Assembly (NCBI GenBank): GCA_951230915.1
Contig: OX579642.1
Span: 9,114,001 to 9,178,000 of the forward strand
DNA length: 64,000 nt
Direction of reading: 5' to 3'
Origin: Antitrichia curtipendula
Lineage: Eukaryota > Streptophyta > Bryopsida > Hypnales > Leucodontaceae
The notes beneath the pieces were generated by a model. The model was not told the origin of the DNA. It saw only the letters and a program-made list of their open reading frames with translations, and did not search any database. Shown piece by piece: positions 13,101-24,999 of the stretch. The translations under genes and the position numbers were made by a program. How positions within the stretch are numbered: position 1 is the first letter of the stretch; each line of letters starts with the position of its first letter.

Positions 13101-16100
13101 AGGGGAGATAATAGAACAATGCCCCAAACCAAGAAGATGCTCAAGGTCTTGCCCATTGAGGTGAAATTTATAAACACCTATTTTTTTCAAAAAGTATTGG
13201 CCCTTCTCAAAGACAAATAGAATTCAGAAAGAATTTAGAAGTCCAAAATTCAAAAAACACAAACTAGCATTACAATCTTGATGTCCACTAACCAACAATC
13301 CAAAACCACCTTGTTGAGGTGTGGATGCTAGTATCCACTACTAAATGAAAAAAGTGACTATTGGTATCAAATCTTTTCCTTGGAAAAATATAGAACCACG
13401 CTCCTATACTAACACCCCAAAATGAAACAAGCAACTATCAAAATTCTCCTTGTAGCACTAGCTTGCTTTTCAAGTACGGTCCTACTCAAACTTCCCATCG
13501 TGTAAAGCAACTACCGAAATTCTTTCTGCTTGTAGCACTAGCTCGCTTTTCAAGTAAGATCCTACTCAAACTTCCGCTCATGTAACTCCTCTTTGATCAA
13601 AAGTCAATAGAGTGTTTTCCAAACAAAATGTCACAAGGCTAGCACGCACAGAAAAGCACCTCCACGTAATCTCTCAGAGCAGTAATGAACCATCATTCCT
13701 TCCCTGCCTTAACTAGCAGAACTTTCCATCCCAACGTTGGCAAGCATGCGAAGCACGTGACCCGTGACTCATACGCGAGAATAGAAGTGATTAGAACTTA
13801 AAGCACACGAGATGAGAGCCATAGACAAAATGGCAGCAATAGATGGTTGGCAAGCAAGCAAGCAAGGCTGCGAAGAAATGAATGTGAAATACATGGGTAA
13901 ACAGTGCCGGCACGCTCCAAAAGAAGTATGCCCCAATCTCAAAGGCATAGTGGATGTGTCGTGCGAGGCCCCACCTGCAAAGGATCATCAAGCATCAAGT
14001 GCCTCAGTCTCTTGTGAGAATCAGAAAATGCAAGGCTTGCAAGGAGAGAAACTCTGGCACTTGACTTCCTCTGCACCTGACTTTCTCTCGTATGCTTTTT
14101 TCTTCACTCTGGGAGGGAACACAAGAAGAAGATGCTGCTGCTGCTGCTGCTGAAGGGGAATCTGAACGTTTGGAGTGTGGTTTCAAAATCAATCAACTAC
14201 TATATATGATTATTGTTTGGTTACTACTCTTGCAAGGGACTTCCAGTCTGTCATGAAAATTATGACACACTTACACATAAAGCTCCCCCCCCCTTGGAAG
14301 AGAAAAATAGGCGCACCCCACGCGCATGCCACCGATGACAGAGGGGAGTGACATAGAAAGGTCCACGGACCAATCATTGTACTGAACTTACAAAATCTGA
14401 ATCCATATTCAGTTTTGCAGACCCCAAGGTACAGAAACACTTCCCTTGTACCCATACACGCACTAAAATAATAATGAAAAAGAATGTTCTTATACAACTT
14501 TGCCATTCTTCAACTAGGTACAGGGGTGGGGGGGCCAAAATGCAAATAGAAGTATTCTAGAAATCCGAGTCAAGTTAAACCCCGCTAATTGGAATGTGGC
14601 TATGTTTTTTAGAATACCTTTTGAGGGTGGACCTTCTACTAGCAAAAAGCGAGTCAGATCTAAAAGTAGGGGCAGAAGAAATGGCAAATATATACCAGCC
14701 AGAAGCAAGCAATATAGTCTGCTTGTGCTGTCCCTTCTCAGTTACGTAGTAAGCTTGAATCTGCACACCATGTCCATTGTTAATCAACACTTAAAACAGC
14801 AACAACTTTATGATTTTCGACCATCAATCATAGATCTACAATAGAGTGATGCACATTTTGTTTACACTACTAATCTTAAAGAAGAGTGACCTGTCTTTTT
14901 TTTTAACCTAATACTGGTATTGTGCTATATACGTTTCATTACTTCAAGGAGTACGTTGATGACTCATACCTTGGTGGCAAATATGCCCCACACCTTTGCC
15001 TTCCCGTGCGTTTCACGGAACTCTTGACGCTGGTGGTCAATATTATATTGCGTATATATGCAGAGTAAGCCACCCAACAAGATATATGGAGCAATCTGTA
15101 GCAAAAGCCAACATATGGGCAAACAATCAAAACCATACAAAAACGTATTCAGCATCCCAAGATATAAAATTCAAATCACATGCACGATAGAGTGTAACAG
15201 ACAACACGTGCTACTGACAAAAGCTAATTTGAATTTGCATTAGGGGGGCATTCACCTATAGTGCCAGCAAGAGTCTCAACATCAAAGCGTCATTATGCCA
15301 GAGTAGGTCAGATTGAATGTCAAACTTTTTAGTCTCTTTCTGGGTGACATCTTACAGCAGCTAAAGAATGTTATGCATATCTACCAGAGCTAGGAAAGGA
15401 GAAAGAGAAGGTCAAGACTTTGTACAAATCTGCCAAGTTGTACTGGATGACTGACGAGATAAAGACCAGGTGACGAATATACAGCCGGTATCCAAACCAT
15501 AGAGCCCCAAATGGTGTAGTACCCAGCTGCACAGGACAAGCACAAGCCGAAACCTTCCTTCCATTACAATCCTGCTAGCTTATGGATTCTCCAGCATTGT
15601 TCATGTCCAAAAATTGGTTCCATGTACCCTACGACATTGACACTGTACTAAAACCCTCAGCACAACAAACATATCCATCTATCACTCTCATCGTAATGGT
15701 ATCATCACCAAGTTCATTTATCAACGGAAAATGGCATTTCAAGACCCTCACTGAGCCAGAGTTCCACGCTTCTAAAACCCCACCCCACCAACCAAGTACT
15801 GCCAATTTGCTAGTTGGTCCATTTTTTAGTTGGACGTTAACTAACCTATTGTTTGCTCGCACTTGCAAGGTAAATAATGGGGAGTTACGCTTTCCAGTTA
15901 GCTAACTGCTGCTGCTTGGTTGGTGCCCCAAGTTTTGCACTTCAAACTACCGGTGGACAATTGCAAGGTAAATAATTGGGGAGTTCAGCTAACTGGCGGA
16001 AAAGAATGTCAATTTATTGCAAGTTAGTGGGAGTGAGCACCAATTAGGTGTGTTCAAACGTGATGTTAAAATTGTTGTTAGCAAGGGTAGTAGGAATGAA

Positions 16101-19032
16101 TTCATGTTCCACACCTTTGGACACGATTCAATTTGCTAATACCAATCCTACCAGCAAAGTGCGAACAAAACTCTAATAGTGCAAGCTTTCAGTAACTAAT
16201 TCCAGTTAGCTAAAGCTGCTACTTGGTGTGAGTGGGGCCTCGGGCACAGACATGAAAATCCTTTAATTCACTCTACCGGCTCAAATCATCAACCAATTTG
16301 TTGCTATGGAACAGATCACCATAGAAGAAGCGCTTACCTCGGTCATGCATCATATTCAGGGTATTCAAATAACCACCCTCCCACCAGAAAAATTTGAGAA
16401 GGTACACCAACTGCAATAGAGCACATACAGCCAATGATTCCGAAATTCTTCCCTTTAGTTCCCACTGCACACAAGGCATATGAGGCATTGTCACGATGGA
16501 ACACGGCAGATGTATATATATATATAGGAAATGAAAACCTCTTACTAAGTTCTGATGGAAAAACAAAGGGCTCCATTAAGGTCTTTCCACAATCTAAACC
16601 TGTTGGAAATATTTTGCACTAACACACCTACAGTATTACAAATGCTTCTGGTTCGAATAGTATTGCGGTGTCAGACTTAAATTAAAAAAATTGATATATT
16701 TGATGCAAGACTTGTGAATACAATCCGACTTGACCATTTCTTGACGCTGCACATGTTGTTCTGGTGTGGGGATGACCTGTTTGATAAGGAAGCAGAGAAC
16801 CAAACAGCACCACCCCATCATGCCAAATCGACTGTTGAAGAAAAGTTTCAAATCGAAGTCTTTCCCCAGTCTAGGATACAACTCCAGGCCCTGTTACAGT
16901 CGGATCACATCGCAATAAGGTTTATTAGCAACATGTAATCAGCTCAAAATCCAGGATAAAGATCAAGGTGCAGCTTCGCATAGCATAATATTCTATGGAA
17001 AACATCTTGCACCCGCCTTTGCAAGCACAACATTAGCTCAAGATTGTGCACAACGAAAATCTAGATTCTTTTTCTTGGCTCACTAATCATCGATTCCAAG
17101 GCTGTTTAGCAACCTCCTCAGAACGTAGAAACGAAGGACAAAATCACCACTTAAATTATGAAATAGATCACTTTCATACCCAGTAGAAGTCGACAAGAAC
17201 GTTTCCAGTTGAACCCCAATCCGTCGATGAGGGATGCGTGTAACCCTGTAATGCAAGCGAAAACGTGATGATCAGACCACCTAACAAAAAGCATACCACA
17301 ATACCGAAAGATACTTAGATTAATCAGCAAATACATACAGAGCTCTCGTAGAAGCAGGCATCATGAATAGAAAAAAATACAGCCTACTATTTTATTCTGC
17401 GTTAATAAAGAACGAATCCAGGAACAAATCTGTCAAGCTGCAACAAAATATGCACTACGCCATTTCACCAGTAGGTTCATTTAAGGGTTAACCCAACAGC
17501 ACAATGGCACCTGACCAACAAAAAAAGAGTAAACTTACTTTTAGAAAGATCAAGTTACAGGTGACAAGGGCGATGATAATAAGCGCTGAATAGATCTCAC
17601 CAAGGTGATCATACACTCCAGCAGGAGCGAAATACTTTTCCCTGTTCATAGAATACTTAATTTCACAGTTCAAGAAATAGCAAAGAGACCTCTACTCGTA
17701 GACCAGAAATGAAAATTGGAAGTTGCCAACAGATCATCTCTCAAGCGCGGCATGCTCAATAAAAACACGTTCGCAATATCAATGAATCAGCACAACTGAA
17801 CCAAAAAAGATACTCGTATAATGAAAAATAATGAAAGAGCAGATATGTCCCAACTACTCTGTGGGTAACTAATAATGCGGTATTCAGTAAGATTAGATTG
17901 TTTAAGGAACTTTTAGACCTCATCATAAAGAGAATCCCCTCCATAATTTATAGGGAGGCTTCCCGATGGCCACAGTACTCATTCAGAGGTCTCCAAAACA
18001 TTCTAATTTACTAAAAACCCTCTTAATTGAGAACCCTCTTTGCTGTGTACTTCCTCAAGACTTTATCAAGATCCAAAAGAAAATCTGTCCAGTAAGTGTT
18101 GAGACTTACTTGTAGGCAAAGTAGAACACAAAAAGAGTTATTAAGCAGCATGAAAACCCATTTTTCTGCAAGCCAGACCACACTAGAGTGAGTCTAAGTA
18201 CTTACCGAAGAAAGCTAATAACAGTATAATTGCTGACCCAGGACGAACAAGATTAAAAAGTGTTACAGCGCACCTTATAAACTGGACGGTTTCCTGCAGG
18301 AGACACAATGCCCGTGTGTCTCTCCCCTGGGACATAGATTTGCAGCAGGGCCTCAAAAGCTGCAAAAGTAAAGATAAGCTTGCAGGCATAAAAACTAGGC
18401 ATGGGCCAAATTTTACGAATTCCATCAAAGCTGGTAGCCTTCCAAAACTTCCACATGTTCAAACCAGATCCGTCCAGGTTCACTATTGTGTGCCACCTGC
18501 TTGCCACATACGTCTTTAGGTCTCCAATATCTAGGTATATTAAATACAATGAATCAGTCTAAATGATCCTATTCGCTTAACCCCTGAAGAAACAAGGTCT
18601 GAAAATGACCCATTTAATTAATTGTTCTCTGAAAAATCAATAATTCATATAGAGAATTTTTTTATACCACTGGAATCAAGGCAGGACACTGCACACGTGC
18701 TGGTCAGAAATCAACAAAATTGAAGAAAAAACCCAGCCTTCAAATGACCTACTCAGAACTGCTAAAAAACATGATGCGCAATATGGGACTCTTGGTTCTT
18801 CAGGGGTAAATCATTGAAAGAGACCAGGAACAATGTTGAAAATCGGAACAAGAAGAAGGTTCAAATGTGTATGATAAACTTACAGGCATACGACGACGAC
18901 AGGGGCCAACCAAATCACAGCAGCCATGGCTACGTAACTGACCCTCTTAGAATGAGCACTGGCCCCGTGCTCTTTCTGATATTGCGAACTCTCAATGTAG
19001 TTCTTCCGAGTAGGAGAGCGAATCCTTGCCAT
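10144..19032 (-). CDS. DWF5: 7-dehydrocholesterol reductase (sterol delta-7 reductase), 13 exons, 453 aa
   Basis: This enzyme uses NADPH to reduce the delta-7 bond of 5,7-dienol sterols, late in phytosterol and brassinosteroid-precursor synthesis, in the ER membrane. Exons (minus strand): 19032-18884, 18496-18274, 18165-18110, 17641-17539, 17245-17180, 16890-16777, 16464-16338, 15526-15426, 15095-14970, 14760-14696, 13974-13893, 11825-11743, 10210-10144. All have GT/AG borders and sum to 1362 nt without a stop. Family marks seen: SPAGNRPVYK (residues ~115-124), VYDHLGEIYSAL (~152-163), DFYWGLELYPRLG (~196-208), KFFWWEGGY (~261-269), the SGWWGLARH motif, and the C-terminal RDDKRCKAKY...W..Y signature (~422-440). 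Many hydrophobic segments indicate a multi-pass membrane protein. Plant DWF5 is about 430 aa, so this is slightly longer at the N-terminus. It ends in KIIPLIY where the family usually has RIIPGIY. Introns 11 and 12 are the longest (2.1 and 1.5 kb). Start choice: the only Met in the first exon before the conserved region. Function is inferred from family. Confidence 0.92.
14132..14152. repeat. GCT trinucleotide microsatellite in intron
   Basis: About seven GCT units lie within intron 10 of the sterol reductase. Confidence 0.8.
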
Positions 19033-20230
19033 CTTGCTCGACGTGAAAGTCACCAAACTTTCGAAATTTCTTAATAAAAAAAAAGATTCACGATTGAACA
19101 AGAATCTTTGCACACCAGCAGCAGGTCACATACAAGTGAAGATCATCAAGCTTCAAAATCCCACCTCGCATAAAGCGAGAATCCCCTAAAAACAAGCGCG
19201 TCGTCTTCATCTCGTCACCATCCACTCGCATTGATATCGTCCCACTGCTACAAGACTTGATCAGCACCTGCAGCCATTCAACAGTCCTTGGCTCCGAACA
19301 GACGGACCCGACTTGAATCAATCAAACTCTCTGACCCTCATTTTCACTGGTCATTTCGCATCATGCATGAAAAATCTATGGTAAAAACTGAAAACCCGGA
19401 TGCCCTGGAGTGATTCACCCACTCTTAGGGATGCATCGACTGACACCCTAAGCTGAGCAAGTCTTACACTATGGATTGAAAATACATAGCCTATCCCTAG
19501 GGCTTTGAATGAACTTTCAACCAGCCTTTCAAGCCCACCTCTTCCCACGCAGCCACTTTCCCTTTCTACGCAAATTGCCTTTCAGGGAGCACGCCTGCTT
19601 GGAGACGCCAACCGGCAAGTTTCCGTCCTCCGGCCCTACCCAGGCAAAGAGCAAAGGGTGGTATTCTCTGAACAGTCACAAGGTGATCGATCCGATCTCA
19701 TTTCTCATCGAACCTGAACTAAACTCTACTCAGAATATCCCTGCAATCCAGAAAAACCAATACTCCCTCTTCACACTAAAAAACACAGCTAACCTAAACC
19801 CTCTTCACACTGGAAAAACAAAGCTCCCCAAGACTCTTGCATAATCTGTCAAGTGGCTTGCAAAGCCACCAGCATTGTACTCCCACTGGCACGGCGGGAA
19901 GTCGATAACAAAACCACCTCTATGTGACAAGAGTTATTCAGAAACGTTGGTCCGCTAGACCAAAGAAACTAGAGAGCAGTACTCAGCAAAGCGTAGAAAC
20001 ACACCATATATTGACAGCTGTACAGTTTCTTGATTGAGAGTCACATCGACACACACTATGCTGGGCAAGTCTTACTCAGTGCTGCAGATGACTGTAGAAA
20101 AATCTCATTTTTACATAAGTACACAAAAAGACATCGAAATACAGGTGGAGGTGCTAGGGAAACGAAGCAAGCGAGCCCCTTACTCCAGAAACACTAAGAT
20201 CACTGCACTTGCTGAAGGAACTGAAAAACA
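19033..20230. promoter_or_regulatory. Intergenic region: DWF5 upstream and TOL downstream
   Basis: This 1.2 kb gap must hold the promoter and 5' UTR of the minus-strand sterol reductase and the 3' UTR of the minus-strand TOL gene. It is less AT-rich than the distal intergenic DNA. I did not identify a clear TATA box or terminator. Confidence 0.4.
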
Positions 20231-23200
20231 TTAAGGGCCGGCCTTGCTGGTACTTGATGTCTTATTTGCAAGACTGGCGCTTTTGAATTTCGCATTCACG
20301 CTCCGCAGGTCTACCAGGTCGTTGAAGAGCGTATCAGGTGATTTTAAAGGCTTGGAAGCTCCAGTCTGTGATGATCCCAAAGCTGAGGATTGACCGTATG
20401 CGCTCCCTCTTTGTTGCATATAAAGACTACCAAAATTGTCACCAGGACCTGTACCCACAGATCCTAATCGAGACGGTTGACCTAGACTAGAGTGATTCGG
20501 GGAGCCAGTATACCCTGTTCCCGGGTACTGTTGCTGCTGACCTGAATTCCACACTTGCGGGTTGTTACCACCAGTCCAGGGGTAAGAAGCCTGAGGAGAG
20601 CCTTGCCATTGCTGATCTGCCTGTGTCCCTTGCGAGTCCTCTTGCCACGGGGGCGGAGTTGCAGTCACTGGCTGCGAGTGTGGATAAACATACTGCGGTC
20701 GACTCGGCTGCACTGGCTGCGTTGAAACTGACTCCGTTGGTTGAGATGGCACAAACGAAGTTTGATTACTGGCCACAGGAGCTCTTGGCGACCATGAATT
20801 TTCTGGTCGCGTTTCTGCCTGCTGATGGAAACTCTGTGGAGGGTAAACTGGACTCAAAGCTTCTGTACGAGGAGTTGCCTGAAACGGTGACGAATCAAAA
20901 GGGCTCTGGAAATCCTCGGGTGTAGGCAAAGCCAAGAAATCCACCTCCTTCTTTTGTTGAGGTTGGTCCGCTACCAGGGATGAAGAACTCGATTCCGACT
21001 GATTACTGGGTGGTAGATCACCACTCAGAAGGTCAAGTGTTGCATCACGAGGACTTGCACTCACAGCACTTGAACTCTGAGTGACAGGTCTTTTGCTTGA
21101 AGGAGGCGGAGGTAGAGCTGGAAAAATAGTGCGGGCACTGCCCTTGGGTCTTGTACTGCTCGCTGCTCCTTGGGGGGAGCTTTGAGCTGCTGGTTGAGTC
21201 TGCACCCTGTCAGTATAACAGCAAACACTTCAGAATGATGCAGAACATAAAAGACCAGCAAGTAAAACGCATTGTATCTTAAGCAAACATGACCGGCAGG
21301 TATACCAAATATTCAATACAGTTGACCTCTAAGAGCTACAAAAAGCACAAATATTTGACTGTCTTCAGTACAAGCCATGACTTTTTATGAGCCTATGAAA
21401 ATACGAAACCAGAAATTGCATCTTACTTAGGAGAGAGAACGCTAGGCTCCTCCACCAAAGCCTTTTGAGGCTGAATCTTGCTCTCAGCAGGCGTTTCAGG
21501 CAAGGGAGCTCCAGACAAGAAAGCATCATATTTAGCGAGCACTCGCTGCAGGTCGTCATTCAAAGATAAACCCTGCCGAAGTAAATCCTCATCTCTGCGC
21601 ATGTAGCACACAGAAGTCAACATAGAGTCAACCAAGGCATTTTAGTATTCAGATTACAGCACCATGAAAACCAGAAGCGGGGACAACAAAATGGAAAGCT
21701 AAGATCTACCTGTTATGAATGCCAATTCAAAACCCCAAAACAAGACACAAACAGATATCAATGAGCAATGAGATCATACGAAGTGTCGTTAACGAGCTGC
21801 ATAACACGACGTTGGAGAATTCGACATTGATCTACGATCTCCACGATAACTTCCTCCTTTGCAGACTGCACATTGGACAGAAGACTTGATTCATAATACA
21901 ATTTGTGAAAATGAACCCACAGCACCACATTCAATATCACACTTTCAAAAAGTATGAAGGGCTAACTTAAAACCCAGAAGGACGTGCAGTAAAACATGGA
22001 AAATACTAAACCGAGACTGACTAAACAAGGTAAATAATATAACAAAAACTTGACAAAAGAATAAGAGCAAGATGTCCTGATTCTTTGCAGGAGATTCTGA
22101 TACATTGGCTACACAAATAGGCTTTTGCCATAAAGAGGCAGGATTCAAGGCTGTTATCAACTCTATAAGCTACTGGAATGTGGGATCAACATGTATGATA
22201 TCCAAACAAACTATACAGTTATCCTCAAAGACAGAGATGCAAACCATTCGATCTCGCGGATTCAGTGCAGAAACCATATCGTTGCAAAGCTCCGCCAGGT
22301 TTTGTGCATTCTTGATGTCTGCCAAGCTGAGACATAAGCAAATGAAACTGACTGAGCAATACGAAAATTAGGATTTACCAAAATTAAAAGTGTCGAAAAT
22401 ACATGAAGCAAGACCCGAGCATGACTCCAAGCATCGTAAACAAAAGCTGGGCCCACAAGCAACCAGGAAAAGTACAAGATTTGCATTCTAGGATACACTT
22501 AAGAACTGAAAAGATGGCTTAAGTAAAAGATCGATCATATTAATATGCTTCATACCTCATTCCAGAAACGTTGGCTGCGTCCTCGGGTCCCATAGCAGGT
22601 GGTCCTGAGGACCGTTGACCATGTGGCGATGGACGAGGACTGGCAATAGGCTGCGATTGAGGAGGGGTGAAAATGGGCACTTGAGGTTCTCCTGCAAGCC
22701 TTGGAAATTCAACACCTGCTTTCTGGAATACAAATCGAAAAAATAGTTATAAGACAGAACGATTTGGCCAAGAAAAATTATTCGGATGAATCGACATTAT
22801 AAGCTGGAGAAAAACAATTCTTGGCACCCAGCTGAATGGAATAAATTTTCTACTGAAGAAAGGAAAGCAAAGAGAAGGAACGCCTAGCCAGCAACTCCAA
22901 TAAAATAGGACAGAAACCCAAATTAATAGAAAAACGTACTCCCTCTGTCTCAAAATAAATCCGTGGTTTCCAGTGGGAAACTGTGGGAGTACCACGGGTT
23001 TATTTTGAGACAGAGGGAGTAAAACATGAAGGAGGAACTCGGTCCTACCAGCAATTCATTGTATGCCAGGTAATACTGTGGATATCGACCACTGGACCCC
23101 CCGAAAGCATCTTTCCATGAGTCTATCAAGACTAGCGTTTTGTCCCTCACCCGCATATCTGCCTGACAAAAGCATCAAGCAACCCCAGCCAATACGTCAA

Positions 23201-24726
23201 ATACATAGCATGTCAGATCCAAAGTCGACAAATCAACTTGATCTTCTGAACTCTCTTTTTCAGCTGCAAATTAAAAAAAGTCTTCACCGTCCTCCTGCAC
23301 AAAGTCCTCTCTGCTAACAATCCACGCACGGCATGAGGTAAAAAACCTATGCTCCACTAGCAGAGAAACCCCACCCCCGAGGCATTCTAGAACTAGAAGC
23401 TGCGTTACAATTGGCAGCGTTTACATTGAAGAAACCCTGCGTAAATGACATCACAATTGGCCAGGTTTAAGGTTCCTAAAGTCAGCCCTCAGAAAGAACT
23501 TACTTTTTTCTTTACAAGCTTCACCAATTCATGCAGCACGTCTTTCTCGGCCACTTGCTGATGCACATGATCTCCGCAATTCTTGATCAAAGTCTCCAAG
23601 ACCTACAAAGGAAATATATTCAGCAGCTTTCAAACAGAAAAACAGTTTCGCAAACTTTCCAACTATATACGGCCCAAAGAAGTGCGAAAATCCAGATAAG
23701 CTCCAGTCTTCCCATTTTAATAGTAGCTAATTAACAAACTGCGCTATATCATCCCACCTCCTGCGGGGAATAAAAGAAAGATGGGTAGTTTACAAAATCG
23801 GTGAATGCCCCTACAACAACAAATGCTACAACAAATGAAAGCCTCGCAGTAAAGGGAAGATTCAAACCGTGAGTGCCAGAAGCTGGACTTGCGGACTTCT
23901 GTTCGTGATCCTTTTCTTGACAGCCTTTATTACTTCTTTCGCTTGTCTGGAGAATCACACATATCGTGCTAAATCAATCACCATTCTTGACCTTGTCGAC
24001 TAATCCAAACACAACATTCTAGAGCAGTTGACCGCTCACCCTGCTACTACTCAAACAGAGAAAAGCCATCAATCACTATAGAGAATCATCACATAGAGCT
24101 AAATATTTTGTCAACGATTGAGAATGTGGCTTCGCACGGACTATCATGGGTTCAAGATTGTGTCCCAAAGAAAACTATGATTCTCAGTCATCTTTCTAAA
24201 GACCAGGTCCAAGGCCATCGAAGCAACTCCTCAAGAATGTGTTGCACCAAAGATTATCACACGAGAATAATCTCTAAAAAAACTCACACAATTACCCGAT
24301 TCTACATTCGCAATTCCCTTTTCCACAAAAGTCGGAGGAACGTTTCAGTTGCATTAACACAGCATCCTCAACCAAAACATCAACTCAGTCCAGCTACCAA
24401 ACTACAAATGCCAAACATTACAAACCCTGAACTCACTCAAAACCAAACCAAACCAAATCGACTCAGCGACAACACAGTCGCCCTAAACCCCAAACCGCCA
24501 ACACAAAACGCAACAAAAGAGTAAGGTCACATAATTCCGGTAAAAATTATCACCATGCATAACACAAATCTCCAATTAGGGTTTCAGAGCGAATCCAGAA
24601 CCGAATTCAAATTTCGACTTACGCCGGGTCGTTGTTGATGGCGTCGCAGAGGTCCAAGTTGAGCGCCCAGTCGGGTCCGATCAACATGTCACTCGTCGCC
24701 TTCTCCACAACCGAAGTGGCCGACAT
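20231..24726 (-). CDS. TOL: TOM1-like protein (TOL), VHS-GAT ubiquitin-cargo adaptor, 9 exons, 624 aa
   Basis: TOL proteins bind ubiquitinated membrane cargo and feed it to ESCRT for vacuolar degradation; plants use them in place of canonical ESCRT-0. Exons (minus): 24726-24623, 23946-23868, 23602-23504, 23162-23049, 22722-22556, 22326-22245, 21865-21780, 21594-21427, 21206-20231, together 1875 nt in one frame. A VHS domain spans residues ~8-132 ([49 protein letters not shown]...[12 protein letters not shown]). A GAT domain spans ~190-280 ([49 protein letters not shown]). The last exon encodes a long Pro/Gln/Ser-rich tail of low complexity. Introns 2 and 6 use weaker GTTTG donors, chosen because they keep frame and family spacing. 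The large tail is typical of the longer TOLs; which numbered paralogue it matches cannot be told here. Confidence 0.93.
22939..23019. mobile_element. Stowaway-like MITE (copy 2) inside TOL intron 4
   Basis: An 81-bp element with ends CTCCCTCTGTCTCAAAATAA and the exact inverse TTATTTTGAGACAGAGGGAG, flanked by TA on both sides. The perfect 20-bp inverted repeats imply a younger insertion than the copy at 7483. It lies wholly within the intron between exons 4 and 5, so it should not change the TOL protein. Confidence 0.88.
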
Positions 24727-24886
24727 TCTGTCCAAATCTTCCGCCAAGTCCAACCTCCTTTCAAATTCTCTTGCAAATCCTGCTCAAATCCTTCAAAAAT
24801 CTTGTGCCTGGAGATCGTCGTTACAATAATTGCAGCAACGAAAGCAAGGGCACGATCTGGATGGGCCTAAACCTTCGATTTGCGAC

Positions 24887-24912
24887 AACAACAACAACAA
24901 CAACAACAACAA
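24887..24912. repeat. CAA microsatellite in the TOL upstream/5' UTR region
   Basis: About eight CAA units (GTT on the sense strand) lie about 160 bp upstream of the TOL start codon, probably in the 5' UTR or core promoter. Confidence 0.75.
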
Positions 24913-24999
24913 CTGCGAGCGCCTTGCGAAATCGGCAAATGGCCAAGTGTGTGGCGACTGGGAAGCTTGCGCGAGCTCTTGCAAACAGAGCATCTAGCT

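Noticed and set aside
13002..13190. Minus-strand 62-codon frame inside sterol reductase intron 11
   Set aside because: Does not match the family and would interrupt the exon 11 to exon 12 continuity.
13812..14153. Forward 113-codon open frame
   Set aside because: It is the antisense shadow of sterol reductase exon 11 and continues into the intronic GCT repeat.
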